From contig NZ_OMOQ01000002.1 in the NCBI RefSeq assembly GCF_900302475.1, forward strand, positions 310,001-374,000: a stretch of DNA of 64,000 nt. The letters run 5' to 3'. Under the pieces are notes generated by a model, which was not told the origin of the DNA, ran no database searches, and saw nothing but the letters and a program-made list of their open reading frames with translations. This DNA comes from Defluviimonas aquaemixtae (lineage in GTDB: Bacteria; Pseudomonadota; Alphaproteobacteria; Rhodobacterales; Rhodobacteraceae). Shown in pieces: positions 1-8,477 of the stretch (positions are counted from its first letter, which is position 1; each line of letters starts with the position of its first letter). The position numbers and the translations under genes were made by a program.

Positions 1-2
1 GG

Positions 3-332
3 ATCGCGGTGATCCTCGGCAGGATCGGCACGAACTTCGGCGCGGGCATGACGGGCGGCATGGCCTATGTCTATGACCCCGACGGCGAGGCGGAGGAGCT
101 GATGAACATCGACTCGCTCGTTACCTGCGCGGTCAGCCACCCGCACTGGGAGGCGGAGCTGAAGGGGCTGGTCGAGCGCCACGCGGCCGAGACGGGCAGC
201 CTAAAGGCGAAGGGGATCCTGCAGCACTGGACGGGCGAGCGGGCGAACTTCATCCAGGTCTGCCCGAAGGAGATGCTGCAGCATCTTTCACATCCGCTCA
301 GCGCCGACACGGAGGCCGTTCCGGCAGAATAG
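3..332 (+). CDS. gltB: Glutamate synthase (NADPH) large subunit, C-terminal fragment
   Basis: Only the last ~109 codons are in the window; the frame is open back to base 3 and the gene begins upstream. The residues around LGRIGTNFGAGMTGG, followed by AYVYDP, match the C-terminal GXGXG/beta-helix domain of the large subunit of NADPH-glutamate synthase, which makes two glutamates from glutamine and 2-oxoglutarate in the cytoplasm. The ending (EMLQHLSHPL) is typical of proteobacterial GltB. The GTG at 9 is an internal valine codon, not a start. A strong hairpin follows the stop. Confidence 0.9.
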   Translation: MAVILGRIGTNFGAGMTGGMAYVYDPDGEAEELMNIDSLVTCAVSHPHWEAELKGLVERHAAETGSLKAKGILQHWTGERANFIQVCPKEMLQHLSHPLSADTEAVPAE

Positions 333-349
333 GGTCTATTCGCACGAAG

Positions 350-387
350 GGTCGGAGCGCCGCGCAAGCCCGGGGGGCGCTCCGACC
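350..387 (+). terminator. Hairpin terminator after gltB
   Basis: A perfect 12-bp inverted repeat, GGTCGGAGCGCC (350-361) and GGCGCTCCGACC (376-387), with a 14-nt loop, begins 17 bp after the gltB stop. It lacks a clear T-run, so it may be an intrinsic terminator of the GC-rich alphaproteobacterial type or a 3' stabilising stem. Confidence 0.6.
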
Positions 388-495
388 GGTGCGGATTGCT
401 TCACCAATGCAACCAAATCTTGACATAATTGCGCGGCACGATCCGCCTTGATGACGGGTCCGCCCGTCGCCCTCGGGATTCGGTGCGAAGGCAAC

Positions 496-1437
496 ATGGC
501 GACGTTTGCGATCACCGCTCAGAACGTGAACGGTGACCCGTTCCCTTCCAACGGCAAGATCAATATCAGCAACTCGCTTACGTCGTTGGTCTTTCGCGAT
601 ATCGACAACAGGCTCGGAGTGCCGCAGTCTGGAGAGCAGGTGTCACTCGATGGCGGCAACACTTTCCTGAACTACCAGTTCCTTGGCTACGGGAACGTGC
701 GCGGCGATCCACTCCAGCGGGCGGGATTCGTCCGGATCGCGCTCGGCAACGGAAAATTCCTGACAGTCGCCATTGACATGAACGCCGATGGGGACAACAC
801 GCCCGACCTGAAGAACGGAAACACCCAACTGCGGGTCTCCGATCTTGACGCCAGCTCGTCCGCCCCGTTTCCCGTGCCGGTCTGCTTTACGTCTGGTACC
901 CTGATCCGTGTTCCGGGCGGCGAGGCGCCGGTCGAGAGTCTGAGGCCCGGCGACCTGGTCGAAACATTGGACAACGGCCCGCAGCCGGTGCGCTGGATCG
1001 GGGGCCGCCGCGTCGCGGGCGGTGGCGTGTTCGCCCCGGTGCGCTTCGCGGCGGGCGCGCTCGGCAACGACCGGCCTTTGCTTGTCTCGCCTCAGCACCG
1101 GATGCTGGTGCGCGGCTGGCTGGCGGAATTGCACTTCGGCGAGGACGAGGTTCTGGCCGCAGCAATTCACCTTCTGGGGCTTGCAGGGGTCGACCGCTGC
1201 CCGATGACGGAAGTCGCATACGTCCACCTCCTCCTCGACCGGCACGAGATCGTGTTCGCCGAGGGCGCGCCGAGTGAGAGCTTCCATCCCGGAAGCCGGA
1301 TGCTCGACGAGGATCGCGCTCTTCGGGCGGAAATCGGGGCGATCTTCCCCGGATTCTGGATGCGGCCCCCCTCGGAGCGGCTGCGCCCCGCGCGCCGGGT
1401 GGTTTCGGCGCGGGAGGCGCGGATGCTCGCCGCGTGA
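496..1437 (+). CDS. Hint-domain (Hedgehog/intein-type) protein, first of a tandem pair
   Basis: 313 aa. Residues 1-125 are a Gly/Asn/Asp-rich, probably beta-rich region with a calcium-loop-like stretch (DMNADGDNTPD, ~94-104). From C130 the sequence CFTSGTLIRVP...VESLRPGDLVETLDNG is the N-terminal block of a Hint_2 domain, where Cys is the expected nucleophile; the QHRMLVRG motif and the ending SAREARMLAA also fit. Such proteins are common and often multicopy in Rhodobacteraceae; their roles are largely unknown, with self-splicing or cleavage expected. The ATG at 496 is chosen over 448 because it aligns exactly with the start of the next gene and has GAAGG upstream. No classical signal peptide is visible. 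Paralogue at 1578. Confidence 0.85.
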   Translation: MATFAITAQNVNGDPFPSNGKINISNSLTSLVFRDIDNRLGVPQSGEQVSLDGGNTFLNYQFLGYGNVRGDPLQRAGFVRIALGNGKFLTVAIDMNADGDNTPDLKNGNTQLRVSDLDASSSAPFPVPVCFTSGTLIRVPGGEAPVESLRPGDLVETLDNGPQPVRWIGGRRVAGGGVFAPVRFAAGALGNDRPLLVSPQHRMLVRGWLAELHFGEDEVLAAAIHLLGLAGVDRCPMTEVAYVHLLLDRHEIVFAEGAPSESFHPGSRMLDEDRALRAEIGAIFPGFWMRPPSERLRPARRVVSAREARMLAA

Positions 1438-1577
1438 CGCCGCGCGCCGCAAGGTAGAGCGATTACGCGACGTTTTCCTGACCGAACACGGAACTCACGG
1501 TACAGTCAGCCTTGATTCGCGTCCACAAGGGGCGTGGCGCGTTGGCGCGCGCATGCCAGTGACCACAGGAAGGACGT

Positions 1578-2522
1578 ATGGCGAATTTCACGCTCACCGC
1601 TCAGAACGTGAACGGTGATCCGTTCGTTACCGGAAACAACATCAACATCACCAACAACTCGACATCCAACCTGATCTTCCAGGATGTCGATAACCTGCTT
1701 GGTGTGGCCCAGACCGGCGAAGCCGTGTCGCTCGATGGCGGCGTCACATTCCTGAGCTATCAATTTCTGGGCTACGGCGACGTGCGGGGCGACCCGCTAC
1801 AGCATGCGGGCTTCGTCAGGATCGACCTTGGGAACGGAAGCTTCCTGACCGTCGCCATCGACATGAACGCCGATGGCGACGATACGCCCGACCTGCAGAA
1901 CGGAAACACCCAGCTGCGGGTATCAGACCTCGACGCCAGCACGCCCGCGCCGTTTCCGGTGCCTCCGTGCTTCACGCCGGGAACGCTGATCCGGGTGCCG
2001 GGCGGCGAGGTGCCGGTCGAGACTCTGAGGCCCGGCGATCTGGTCGAGACGATGGATCACGGGCCGCGGCGGTTGCGCTGGATCGGCGCGCGCCGGGTCG
2101 CCGGCACCGGCGACCTCGCCCCCGGCCGCTTCGCGCCCGGCGCGATCGGAAATACGCTGGCGCTGACCGTCTCGCCGCAGCACCGGATGCTGGTGCGCGG
2201 CTGGCGGGCCGAACTGCATTTCGGCGTAAGCGAGGTCCTGGTCGCGGCGGTGCATCTTCTGGGGTGGCCGGGGGTCGCGCGCTGCCCGGTCGCCGAGGTC
2301 GACTACCTGCACCTCCTCCTCGACCGGCACGAGATCATCTATGCCGAGGGCGCGCCGAGCGAGAGCTTCCATCCCGGCAGCTGGATGCTGGAGGACGACA
2401 GCGCGCTGCGGCAAGAGATCGCCGCGGTGTTCCCCGAGCTATCCACGCGAACCCGGGCAGAGCTTCTTCCGCCGGTGCGGCGGGTCGTCACCTCGCGGGA
2501 GGCGCGCCTGCTGACCGCCTGA
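1578..2522 (+). CDS. Hint-domain (Hedgehog/intein-type) protein, second of a tandem pair
   Basis: 314 aa, alignable end to end with the preceding protein and clearly a tandem duplicate. It starts MANFTLTAQNVNGDPF, has the same acidic loop (DMNADGDDTPD), then the Hint_2 block beginning CFTPGTLIRVPGGEVPVE and the QHRMLVRG motif, and ends VVTSREARLLTA. A good ribosome site (AGGAAGG) precedes the ATG. The 140-bp gap from the first copy means it could have its own promoter or be co-transcribed. The duplicate differs mostly in the N-terminal third and in the C-terminal tail. Processing activity is inferred from the family, not demonstrated. Confidence 0.85.
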   Translation: MANFTLTAQNVNGDPFVTGNNINITNNSTSNLIFQDVDNLLGVAQTGEAVSLDGGVTFLSYQFLGYGDVRGDPLQHAGFVRIDLGNGSFLTVAIDMNADGDDTPDLQNGNTQLRVSDLDASTPAPFPVPPCFTPGTLIRVPGGEVPVETLRPGDLVETMDHGPRRLRWIGARRVAGTGDLAPGRFAPGAIGNTLALTVSPQHRMLVRGWRAELHFGVSEVLVAAVHLLGWPGVARCPVAEVDYLHLLLDRHEIIYAEGAPSESFHPGSWMLEDDSALRQEIAAVFPELSTRTRAELLPPVRRVVTSREARLLTA

Positions 2523-2591
2523 CGCGGGGGCGGAAAAACCGCGCGCCGCGCCTTGACCGGGTGGGGCCGGGCATGGCTATGCTCGCGGCAA

Positions 2592-3335
2592 ATGGCAAAG
2601 AGCAGAACCACCGGAAAACGGACAACGGCGAAGAAGAAAAAGGCCCCGCGCGGACCGGCGCGGCCGTTGTGGCGGCGCGCGCTTCGGCGGGTCTTGCGGG
2701 GTGCGGCGGGCATGGCGCTGCTGTGGTTCGTGCTCGTCCTGCTATTCACCTTCGTGAACCCCGTCATGACGCCCTACATGATCGCCGAAAGCTGGCGTCA
2801 GGGCGGGGTCAAGCGCGACTGGGTCAGGCTCGAGGAGATGACGCCGGCGCTCGCGCGGTCGGTGGTCGCGGCGGAGGACGCGAATTACTGCCTCCACTGG
2901 GGCTTCGACATGGCCGCGATCCGCGCCGCGCTGGACGAAGGCGCGGGGCGCGGGGCCTCGACGCTTTCGCAACAGGTCGTGAAGAACGTCTTTCTGTGGC
3001 AGGGGCGAAGCTGGCCGCGCAAGGCGCTCGAGGCGCTGATGACGCCGGTCGTCGAGCTGATCTGGACGAAGAAGCGGATCGTCGAGGTCTATCTGAACGT
3101 GGCCGAGACCGGAAAGGGCGTCTTCGGGGCCGAGGCGGCGGCCCGCGCCTATTTCGGCACCTCTGCCGCCGATCTCAGCGCGGGACAGGCGGCGCTGATC
3201 GCCGCTGCGCTGCCCGACCCGAAGGGCCGCAATCCGGCGCGGCCATCGGGCTTCCTGAGGTCGCGCGCCCGGGCGATCGCCGATGGGGCGGCGACGATCC
3301 GCGCCGATGGCCGGGCGGCCTGTTTCGAGGATTGA
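2592..3335 (+). CDS. mtgA: Monofunctional biosynthetic peptidoglycan transglycosylase
   Basis: 247 aa inner-membrane glycosyltransferase of family GT51, which polymerises lipid II into glycan strands in the periplasm. A very basic N-terminus (1-38) precedes one membrane anchor (~40-58). GT51 motifs are in order: VVAAEDANYCLHWGFD with catalytic E95, GASTLSQQVVKN (121-132), and KKRIVEVYLNVAETG (160-174). No transpeptidase domain follows, so this is MtgA rather than a class A PBP. The ATG at 2592 gives the usual length; an in-frame start at 2553 would only add residues without conservation. Confidence 0.92.
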   Translation: MAKSRTTGKRTTAKKKKAPRGPARPLWRRALRRVLRGAAGMALLWFVLVLLFTFVNPVMTPYMIAESWRQGGVKRDWVRLEEMTPALARSVVAAEDANYCLHWGFDMAAIRAALDEGAGRGASTLSQQVVKNVFLWQGRSWPRKALEALMTPVVELIWTKKRIVEVYLNVAETGKGVFGAEAAARAYFGTSAADLSAGQAALIAAALPDPKGRNPARPSGFLRSRARAIADGAATIRADGRAACFED

Positions 3336-3392
3336 ACGCGGGTGCCGCCCCCGCTATGACCGGATGCGACCTCTGGCAAAGCTGCGGTGCCC

Positions 3393-4058
3393 ATGACCCG
3401 TCTCTATCACGTTCCCCTCTCGCCCTTCTGCCGCAAGGTGCGGCTGACGCTCGCGGAGAAGAAGGTCGAAGTGGAACTTGTGGAGGAGCGCTATTGGGAA
3501 CAGGGCGCCGAGTTCCTGCGCCGCAACCCTGCCGGCAAGGTGCCCGTGATGCGGATGAACGGCAAGGTGATGTCGGAAAGCCAGGCGATCTGCGAATATC
3601 TCGACGAGACGATCCCCGATCCCAAGCTGATGCCGTCCGATGCCGAGGGGCGATACGAGGTCCGGCGGCTCTGTTCATGGTTCGACGACAAGTTCCATGA
3701 CGAGGTGACCTCGAAGCTCTTGTACGAGCGGGTCAACAAGAAGGTCATGGGCCAGGGCTATCCGGAATCGAAGCACGTGAAGCTGGGCGCGAGCAGGATC
3801 AAATATCACCTCGATTACTTGAGCTGGCTTCTCGATCAGCGGCGCTGGCTGGCGGGCAACGAGATGACCTTGGCCGATTTCGCTGCCGCCGCGCATCTGT
3901 CGAGCCTCGACTACATCTCGGACGTGGACTGGAACCGGAGCCAGACCGTCAAGGATTGGTACGCCAAGATCAAGTCGCGGCCCTCGTTCCGGTCGATCCT
4001 GGCCGACCAGGTGCCGGGTTTCCCGCCGCCGGCGCATTACGCGGACCTGGATTTCTGA
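3393..4058 (+). CDS. Glutathione S-transferase family protein
   Basis: 221 aa. The N-terminal thioredoxin-like domain begins TRLYHVPLSPFCRKVRLTLAEK and carries a cis-Pro GKVPVM and the glutathione-binding SESQAICEYLDE motif (~65-77); an all-helical C-terminal domain with LADFAAAAHLSSLDYI follows. SPFCRK places Ser/Cys where GSTs keep the catalytic residue. Substrate unknown; many alphaproteobacterial GSTs of this length act in thiol conjugation or isomerisation. The ATG at 3393 is preferred over the GTG two codons upstream. It lies 57 bp after mtgA and ends just before a repeated hairpin element. Confidence 0.85.
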   Translation: MTRLYHVPLSPFCRKVRLTLAEKKVEVELVEERYWEQGAEFLRRNPAGKVPVMRMNGKVMSESQAICEYLDETIPDPKLMPSDAEGRYEVRRLCSWFDDKFHDEVTSKLLYERVNKKVMGQGYPESKHVKLGASRIKYHLDYLSWLLDQRRWLAGNEMTLADFAAAAHLSSLDYISDVDWNRSQTVKDWYAKIKSRPSFRSILADQVPGFPPPAHYADLDF

Positions 4059-4072
4059 ACCCTGCCGGCGGG

Positions 4073-4120
4073 CCGGGGTTTTCACACCCCCGGACCCCCG
4101 TGGAGTATTTTCGGACAGAA
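4073..4120 (+). repeat. Intergenic GC-hairpin element, copy A
   Basis: CCGGGG-TTTTCACA-CCCCCGG forms a stem, followed by the tail GGAGTATTTTCGGACAGAA. Almost the same sequence occurs at 17181-17230, an inverted pair of the tail plus a different stem lies at 36891-36976, and a relative lies at 62654-62698. It occupies the gap between the GST gene and queG and probably ends or attenuates transcription. Confidence 0.65.
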
Positions 4121-4121
4121 A

Positions 4122-5192
4122 GTGGGAGGGGACTTGGATCTTCTTGCCCTGAAGGCACGCATCGCGGACCGCGCCACGGCCGAGGGGTTTTCGGCCGTCG
4201 GTTTCTGCGGGCCCGATGCGATCCCGGAGGCGGCGGGGCGGCTTGAAGCCTTCGTCGCGGCGGGACGGCACGGGCAGATGGGCTGGCTGGCGGAACGCAT
4301 GGGCTGGCGGGGGAATCCGGTCGCGCTCTGGCCCGAGGCGAAGACCGTCATCATGCTGGCGGAGGTCTATACGCCCGCGGGCGATCCGCTGGCGATGCTG
4401 GAGGCGCGCGGCCGGGCGGCGGTGTCCTGCTACGCGCAGGGGCGGGACTATCACGACCTGGTCAAGAAGCGGCTGAAACGGGTCGGCCGCTGGCTGATCG
4501 ATGAGGCGAGTAAGGGCTCTGTTCCGGCGGAAATCAAGGTTTTCGTCGATACCGCACCGGTGATGGAGAAGCCTCTGGCCCAAGCGGCCGGGATCGGGTG
4601 GCAGGGCAAGCACACCAACCTTCTGAGCCGCGATCTTGGCAACTGGTTCTTTCTGGGCGCGATCTTCACAACGCTCGATCTGCCGAAGGACATGGCCGAG
4701 AGCGACCATTGCGGATCGTGCCGGGCGTGCCTGGACATCTGTCCGACGCGGGCCTTTCCGGCGCCCTATGAGCTCGATGCGCGGCGCTGCATCTCGTATC
4801 TGACGATCGAGCACCGGGGGCCCGTGGACGAGGAGTTTCGGGCGCTGCTCGGCAACCGGATCTTCGGCTGCGACGACTGCCTGGCGGTCTGTCCGTGGAA
4901 CAAGTTCGCGGCGCGGGCGCGCGAGACGGGCTATGCCGCGCGGGTGGGCGCGCCGCCGCTCGCGGAGTTGGCAGGGCTGGACGATGCAGGGTTCCGCGCG
5001 CGGTTCTCGGGCAGTCCGGTGAAGCGGATCGGGCGCGACCGGTTCGTCCGGAACGTGCTTTACGCGATCGGGAATTCGGGCGATCCGGCCTTGGCCGAAA
5101 CTGCGAGATCTCTGACAGGAGACCCCGACGCCGCCGTCGCGGATGCCGCGCGATGGGCCCTCGGGCGGCTGGCGGATTCGCGCCAAGGTTGA
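4122..5192 (+). CDS. queG: Epoxyqueuosine reductase
   Basis: 356 aa, the usual length. QueG reduces epoxyqueuosine to queuosine in tRNA using cobalamin and two [4Fe-4S] clusters. Visible: the catalytic Asp in [11 protein letters not shown] (D143), the first cluster ligands [13 protein letters not shown] (C197, C200, C203, C207), and the second set C250-x2-C253-x3-C257 ([11 protein letters not shown]), then a HEAT-like C-terminus ([12 protein letters not shown], ~308-319). The start is uncertain: GTG at 4122 overlaps the end of the repeat element, while TTG at 4134 (DLLALKAR) lies just after GGGAGGGG but with short spacing. Confidence 0.93.
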   Translation: MGGDLDLLALKARIADRATAEGFSAVGFCGPDAIPEAAGRLEAFVAAGRHGQMGWLAERMGWRGNPVALWPEAKTVIMLAEVYTPAGDPLAMLEARGRAAVSCYAQGRDYHDLVKKRLKRVGRWLIDEASKGSVPAEIKVFVDTAPVMEKPLAQAAGIGWQGKHTNLLSRDLGNWFFLGAIFTTLDLPKDMAESDHCGSCRACLDICPTRAFPAPYELDARRCISYLTIEHRGPVDEEFRALLGNRIFGCDDCLAVCPWNKFAARARETGYAARVGAPPLAELAGLDDAGFRARFSGSPVKRIGRDRFVRNVLYAIGNSGDPALAETARSLTGDPDAAVADAARWALGRLADSRQG

Positions 5193-5288
5193 AGGCGCCG
5201 CACGCGATAAGTGTGGCAATCGCCGCGATTCGCCCCCATCTTTGATTTATTCCCGCCGCAAGGCGCAGGCCAGACTAAGGAGGAGAGT

Positions 5289-5483
5289 ATGAGCCGGCAC
5301 GCTGTCGACCGCCGCAAATCACCCGAAGGTGGCCGCCTGAAGAACTTCATCGAGGTCGAAAAGAACTCGGGCGAAGAGGGGACGCATCCCGCGTCCAAGG
5401 CGCTTTCCGAGCGTCCCGTGAAGCGCGCCGAGGCCAAGCGCCTTCGCGAATACGTCCGGATCGAGCGCGGCCACAAGGCCTGA
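5289..5483 (+). CDS. Small, highly charged conserved hypothetical protein
   Basis: 64 aa, starting at an ATG with a strong AAGGAGGAG site. The protein is rich in Lys, Arg and Glu (pI near neutral to basic), with no signal peptide or membrane segment, and its C-terminal half (RPVKRAEAKRLREYVRIERG) looks like one amphipathic helix. I do not recognise a family. It stands alone between queG and the convergent ankyrin gene and is followed by a weak hairpin. The good ribosome site and unbiased reading frame argue that it is real. Confidence 0.65.
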   Translation: MSRHAVDRRKSPEGGRLKNFIEVEKNSGEEGTHPASKALSERPVKRAEAKRLREYVRIERGHKA

Positions 5484-5491
5484 ACCGTCCG

Positions 5492-5519
5492 CAAGGGCTG
5501 TGCACTGCGCGCGCCCTTG
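5492..5519 (+). terminator. Possible terminator after the small charged protein
   Basis: A 7-bp inverted repeat CAAGGGC (5492-5498) / GCCCTTG (5513-5519) with a GC-rich 14-nt loop begins 8 bp after the stop. There is no T-run, so this is weak. Confidence 0.35.
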
Positions 5520-5604
5520 GGGCTGCGCGGGTACGATTCGGCGCAAGTCATTCAATGAACGATCGGCCGATGAGCGCCGGGCTGAAATGCATGCATGGCC
5601 CGAG

Positions 5605-6273
5605 CTAATTGGCGTTGCGGATCAGCCGGGCGATCTCGGCGAAGCCTCGCGCCTCGGCGTGCGCGAGAGGTGTGACGCCTTCACGGTCGGCGATGTCGGG
5701 ATCGGCACCGGCCGCGATCAGGTAGCGCACGGTCTTCTGGTGGTCGGGGCCGCCATCGCCGAGGACCACAGCCTCGATCAACGCGGTCCAGCCGAGATTG
5801 TTGACGTGATCGAGCGGCGAACCCGCTTCGATCAGGCGGCGGACCACGTCGTGATTGCCAAGTTCGGAGGCGGCGATCAGCGCGGTGCCGTCCCAGTTGG
5901 TGTGGATTAGATCGGGCCGGTTGCCGAAGCCTATCGCGAGCGACATGAGGTCCGCGTCGTTCGCGACGGCGGCGATGGTCACGACATCGTACCCGACCTC
6001 GTCCTGCGCGTTCATGTCGGCTCCGGCCTCGGCCAATGCCCGCAATGCGTCGTCATTGGAGGCGAAGGCGGCAACAATGGTCGGCGTGCGTCGGCGGCGG
6101 TCGCGCGCATTGACGTCCGCGCCCGCGGCGACAAGGCGGACGATTTCGGCCACGTTGCCCTCATACGCGGCGCGATGAAGGCCGGAATAGCCGGCGATAT
6201 CGGCGGCGGATGGGGCGGTCTGGGCGATCCCCGGCGCGGCAAAGAGCCAGAGGGCGAGGGCTAGGCGAAGCAT
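5605..6273 (-). CDS. Exported ankyrin-repeat protein
   Basis: 222 aa. The N-terminus MLRLALALWLFAAPGIAQTA is a typical Sec signal peptide with a cleavage site near AQ-T. The mature part consists of about five ankyrin repeats, with recognisable cores such as YSGLHRAAYEGNVAEIVRLV, GADVNARD, NWDGTALIAASELGN, NLGWTALIEAV and GVTPLAHAEARGFAEIARLI. It is likely a periplasmic protein-protein interaction module; partner unknown. The ATG at 6273 is chosen over 6303 because AAGGA lies 7 nt upstream and it gives a clean signal peptide. It is downstream of dxs on the same strand with a 108-bp gap. Confidence 0.88.
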   Translation of the reverse strand: MLRLALALWLFAAPGIAQTAPSAADIAGYSGLHRAAYEGNVAEIVRLVAAGADVNARDRRRRTPTIVAAFASNDDALRALAEAGADMNAQDEVGYDVVTIAAVANDADLMSLAIGFGNRPDLIHTNWDGTALIAASELGNHDVVRRLIEAGSPLDHVNNLGWTALIEAVVLGDGGPDHQKTVRYLIAAGADPDIADREGVTPLAHAEARGFAEIARLIRNAN

Positions 6274-6381
6274 GGCGCGTTCCTTAAGAAAGCGGTTTCG
6301 CAAGCCTACGACGCGGTGCGCGTCGCCGGAAGCCGTCGGCGGTTTGAAGGTTCTTCAACGATATCCGAAAACGAGAGTCTG

Positions 6382-8298
6382 TCAGGCGCGCTTGCTGGAC
6401 ACCGTGGCCACGCCGAGCACTTCCAGCACCTTCGCCTCTATCTCGGGCGCATTGAGGCCGGCGGTCGCGTACATGTCCGCCGGGCTCGCCTGATCGATGA
6501 AGGTGTCGGGAAGCATCATCGAGCGGAACTTCATCCCCCGGTCGAAGACGCCTTCCTCAGCGAGAAGCTGGGCGACCTGTGAGCCGAAGCCGCCGATCGC
6601 GCCTTCCTCGACGGTGATGAGCGCCTCGTGTCCTGCTGCGAGCCGCAGGATCAGGTCGCGGTCGAGCGGCTTGGCGAAGCGGGCATCGGCGACGGTTGGC
6701 GCGAGGCCGCGCCCGGCGAGGTTTTCGCGCGCCTGCAGGACCTCGGCCAGCCGCGTCCCGAAGGAGAGGATCGCGACACGGCCACCTTCGGCGACGACGC
6801 GGCCACGGCCGATTTCCAGCGGCTCGCCGCGTTCCGGCATGTCGACGCCGACGCCTTCGCCGCGCGGGTAGCGGAAGGCGGACGGGCGGTCGTCGATCTC
6901 AGCGGCGGTGGCGACCATGTGGACAAGCTCGGCCTCGTCGGCGGCGGCCATGACCACGAAATCGGGCAGGTTGGAGAGATAGGCGATGTCGAAGGCGCCG
7001 GCATGGGTCGCGCCATCGGCGCCGACGAGCCCGGCGCGGTCGATGGCGAAGCGCACGGGCAGGCGCTGAATCGCCACGTCGTGCACGACCTGGTCGTAGC
7101 CGCGCTGCAGGAAGGTCGAATAGATCGCGCAGAAGGGCTTCATGCCCGCCGCCGCGAGGCCCGCCGAGAAGGTCACGGCATGCTGTTCGGCGATGCCGAC
7201 GTCGAAGGTCCGTTTCGGGAAGCGTTCGGCGAAGAGGTTGAGGCCTGTGCCGTCAGGCATCGCCGCGGTCACCGCGACGATCTTGTCGTCGGCTTCCGCC
7301 TCGCGGATCAGCGACTGCGCGAAGACCTTGGTGTAGGAGGGCGCGTTCGACGGGGCTTTCTTCTGCTCGCCCGTCACCATGTCAAACTTCGCGGTTGCGT
7401 GGCCCTTGTCGGCGGCGCGTTCGGCGGGGGCGTAGCCCTTGCCCTTCTTCGTCACCACATGGATGAGGACCGGGCCCGTCGCACGCTCATGAGCGGTGCG
7501 CAGGACGGGCAGGAGCTGGTCGAGATCGTGCCCGTCGAGCGGGCCGACATAGGAAAAGCCCAGCTCCTCGAAGAGCGTGCCGCCGATGGTCATGCCCTTC
7601 AGCATCTCCTTCGCGCGGCGGGCGCCTTCCTGGAACGGCTCTGGCAGGAGGCCGATCGCGCCCTTGGCGGCGGCCTTGAATTCCTGGAAGGGCGCGCCCG
7701 CATAGAGGCGGGAAAGATAGTTCGACATCGCCCCGACCGGGGGCGCGATCGACATCTCGTTGTCGTTGAGGATGACGAAAAGCCGCTTCTTCAGATGGCC
7801 CGCATTGTTCAGCGCCTCGTAGGCCATGCCGGCCGACATCGCGCCGTCGCCGATCACCGCGACCGCATCGCCGACGTCGCCGCCGAGATCGCGCGCGGCG
7901 GCGAAGCCGAGCGCGGCGGAGATCGAGGTGGAGCTGTGGGCGGCACCGAACGGGTCGTAGGGCGATTCGGAGCGTTTGGTGAAGCCCGACAACCCGTCCT
8001 TCTGGCGGAGCGTCCGGATCCGGTCGCGGCGGCCGGTCAGGATCTTGTGCGGATAGCACTGGTGGCCGACATCCCAGATGATCTTGTCGCGCGGTGCGTC
8101 GAAGACCGCATGCAGCGCGACGGTGAGTTCGACCACGCCGAGCCCCGCGCCGAGATGGCCGCCGGTGACCGAGACGGCGCTGATCGTCTCGGACCGAAGC
8201 TCGTCGGCAAGTCGGCGCAACTCGCGGTCCGAGAGCGCCTTCATGTCGGCGGGAACCGTCACACGGTCAAGCGTCGGGGTCTTCGGTATGTCACTCAC
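6382..8298 (-). CDS. dxs: 1-deoxy-D-xylulose-5-phosphate synthase
   Basis: 638 aa thiamine-diphosphate enzyme that condenses pyruvate and glyceraldehyde 3-phosphate, the first step of the MEP isoprenoid pathway. Seen: [20 protein letters not shown] near the N-terminus, the TPP-binding [34 protein letters not shown], and the transketolase-type C-terminal half with [17 protein letters not shown] and RYPRGEG. The GTG at 8298 ([13 protein letters not shown]) gives the normal length; upstream codons are unlike the family. In many proteobacteria dxs follows ispA directly; here 2.5 kb separate them, so dxs probably uses its own promoter in 8299-8477. Confidence 0.95.
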   Translation of the reverse strand: MSDIPKTPTLDRVTVPADMKALSDRELRRLADELRSETISAVSVTGGHLGAGLGVVELTVALHAVFDAPRDKIIWDVGHQCYPHKILTGRRDRIRTLRQKDGLSGFTKRSESPYDPFGAAHSSTSISAALGFAAARDLGGDVGDAVAVIGDGAMSAGMAYEALNNAGHLKKRLFVILNDNEMSIAPPVGAMSNYLSRLYAGAPFQEFKAAAKGAIGLLPEPFQEGARRAKEMLKGMTIGGTLFEELGFSYVGPLDGHDLDQLLPVLRTAHERATGPVLIHVVTKKGKGYAPAERAADKGHATAKFDMVTGEQKKAPSNAPSYTKVFAQSLIREAEADDKIVAVTAAMPDGTGLNLFAERFPKRTFDVGIAEQHAVTFSAGLAAAGMKPFCAIYSTFLQRGYDQVVHDVAIQRLPVRFAIDRAGLVGADGATHAGAFDIAYLSNLPDFVVMAAADEAELVHMVATAAEIDDRPSAFRYPRGEGVGVDMPERGEPLEIGRGRVVAEGGRVAILSFGTRLAEVLQARENLAGRGLAPTVADARFAKPLDRDLILRLAAGHEALITVEEGAIGGFGSQVAQLLAEEGVFDRGMKFRSMMLPDTFIDQASPADMYATAGLNAPEIEAKVLEVLGVATVSSKRA

Positions 8299-8477
8299 GC
8301 GGGGGGGCCTGTCCTGGGTTTCAGCCGGTTTAGTCGGAAACAGGCGCGGGGACAATTGCCTTGGCAGATCTGCCCGACAACTGAGCCCATCGAGGGTTGT
8401 GGGTTCCGTTTGGCGCGACTCAGGGTTGAGTGGTAGTTTGGGACTTCCTTTTTTCAATCCATTTTCAGGAGGTCTCC

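Noticed and set aside
6628..8436. 602-codon open frame opposite dxs
   Set aside because: Antisense shadow of dxs, no recognisable motif.
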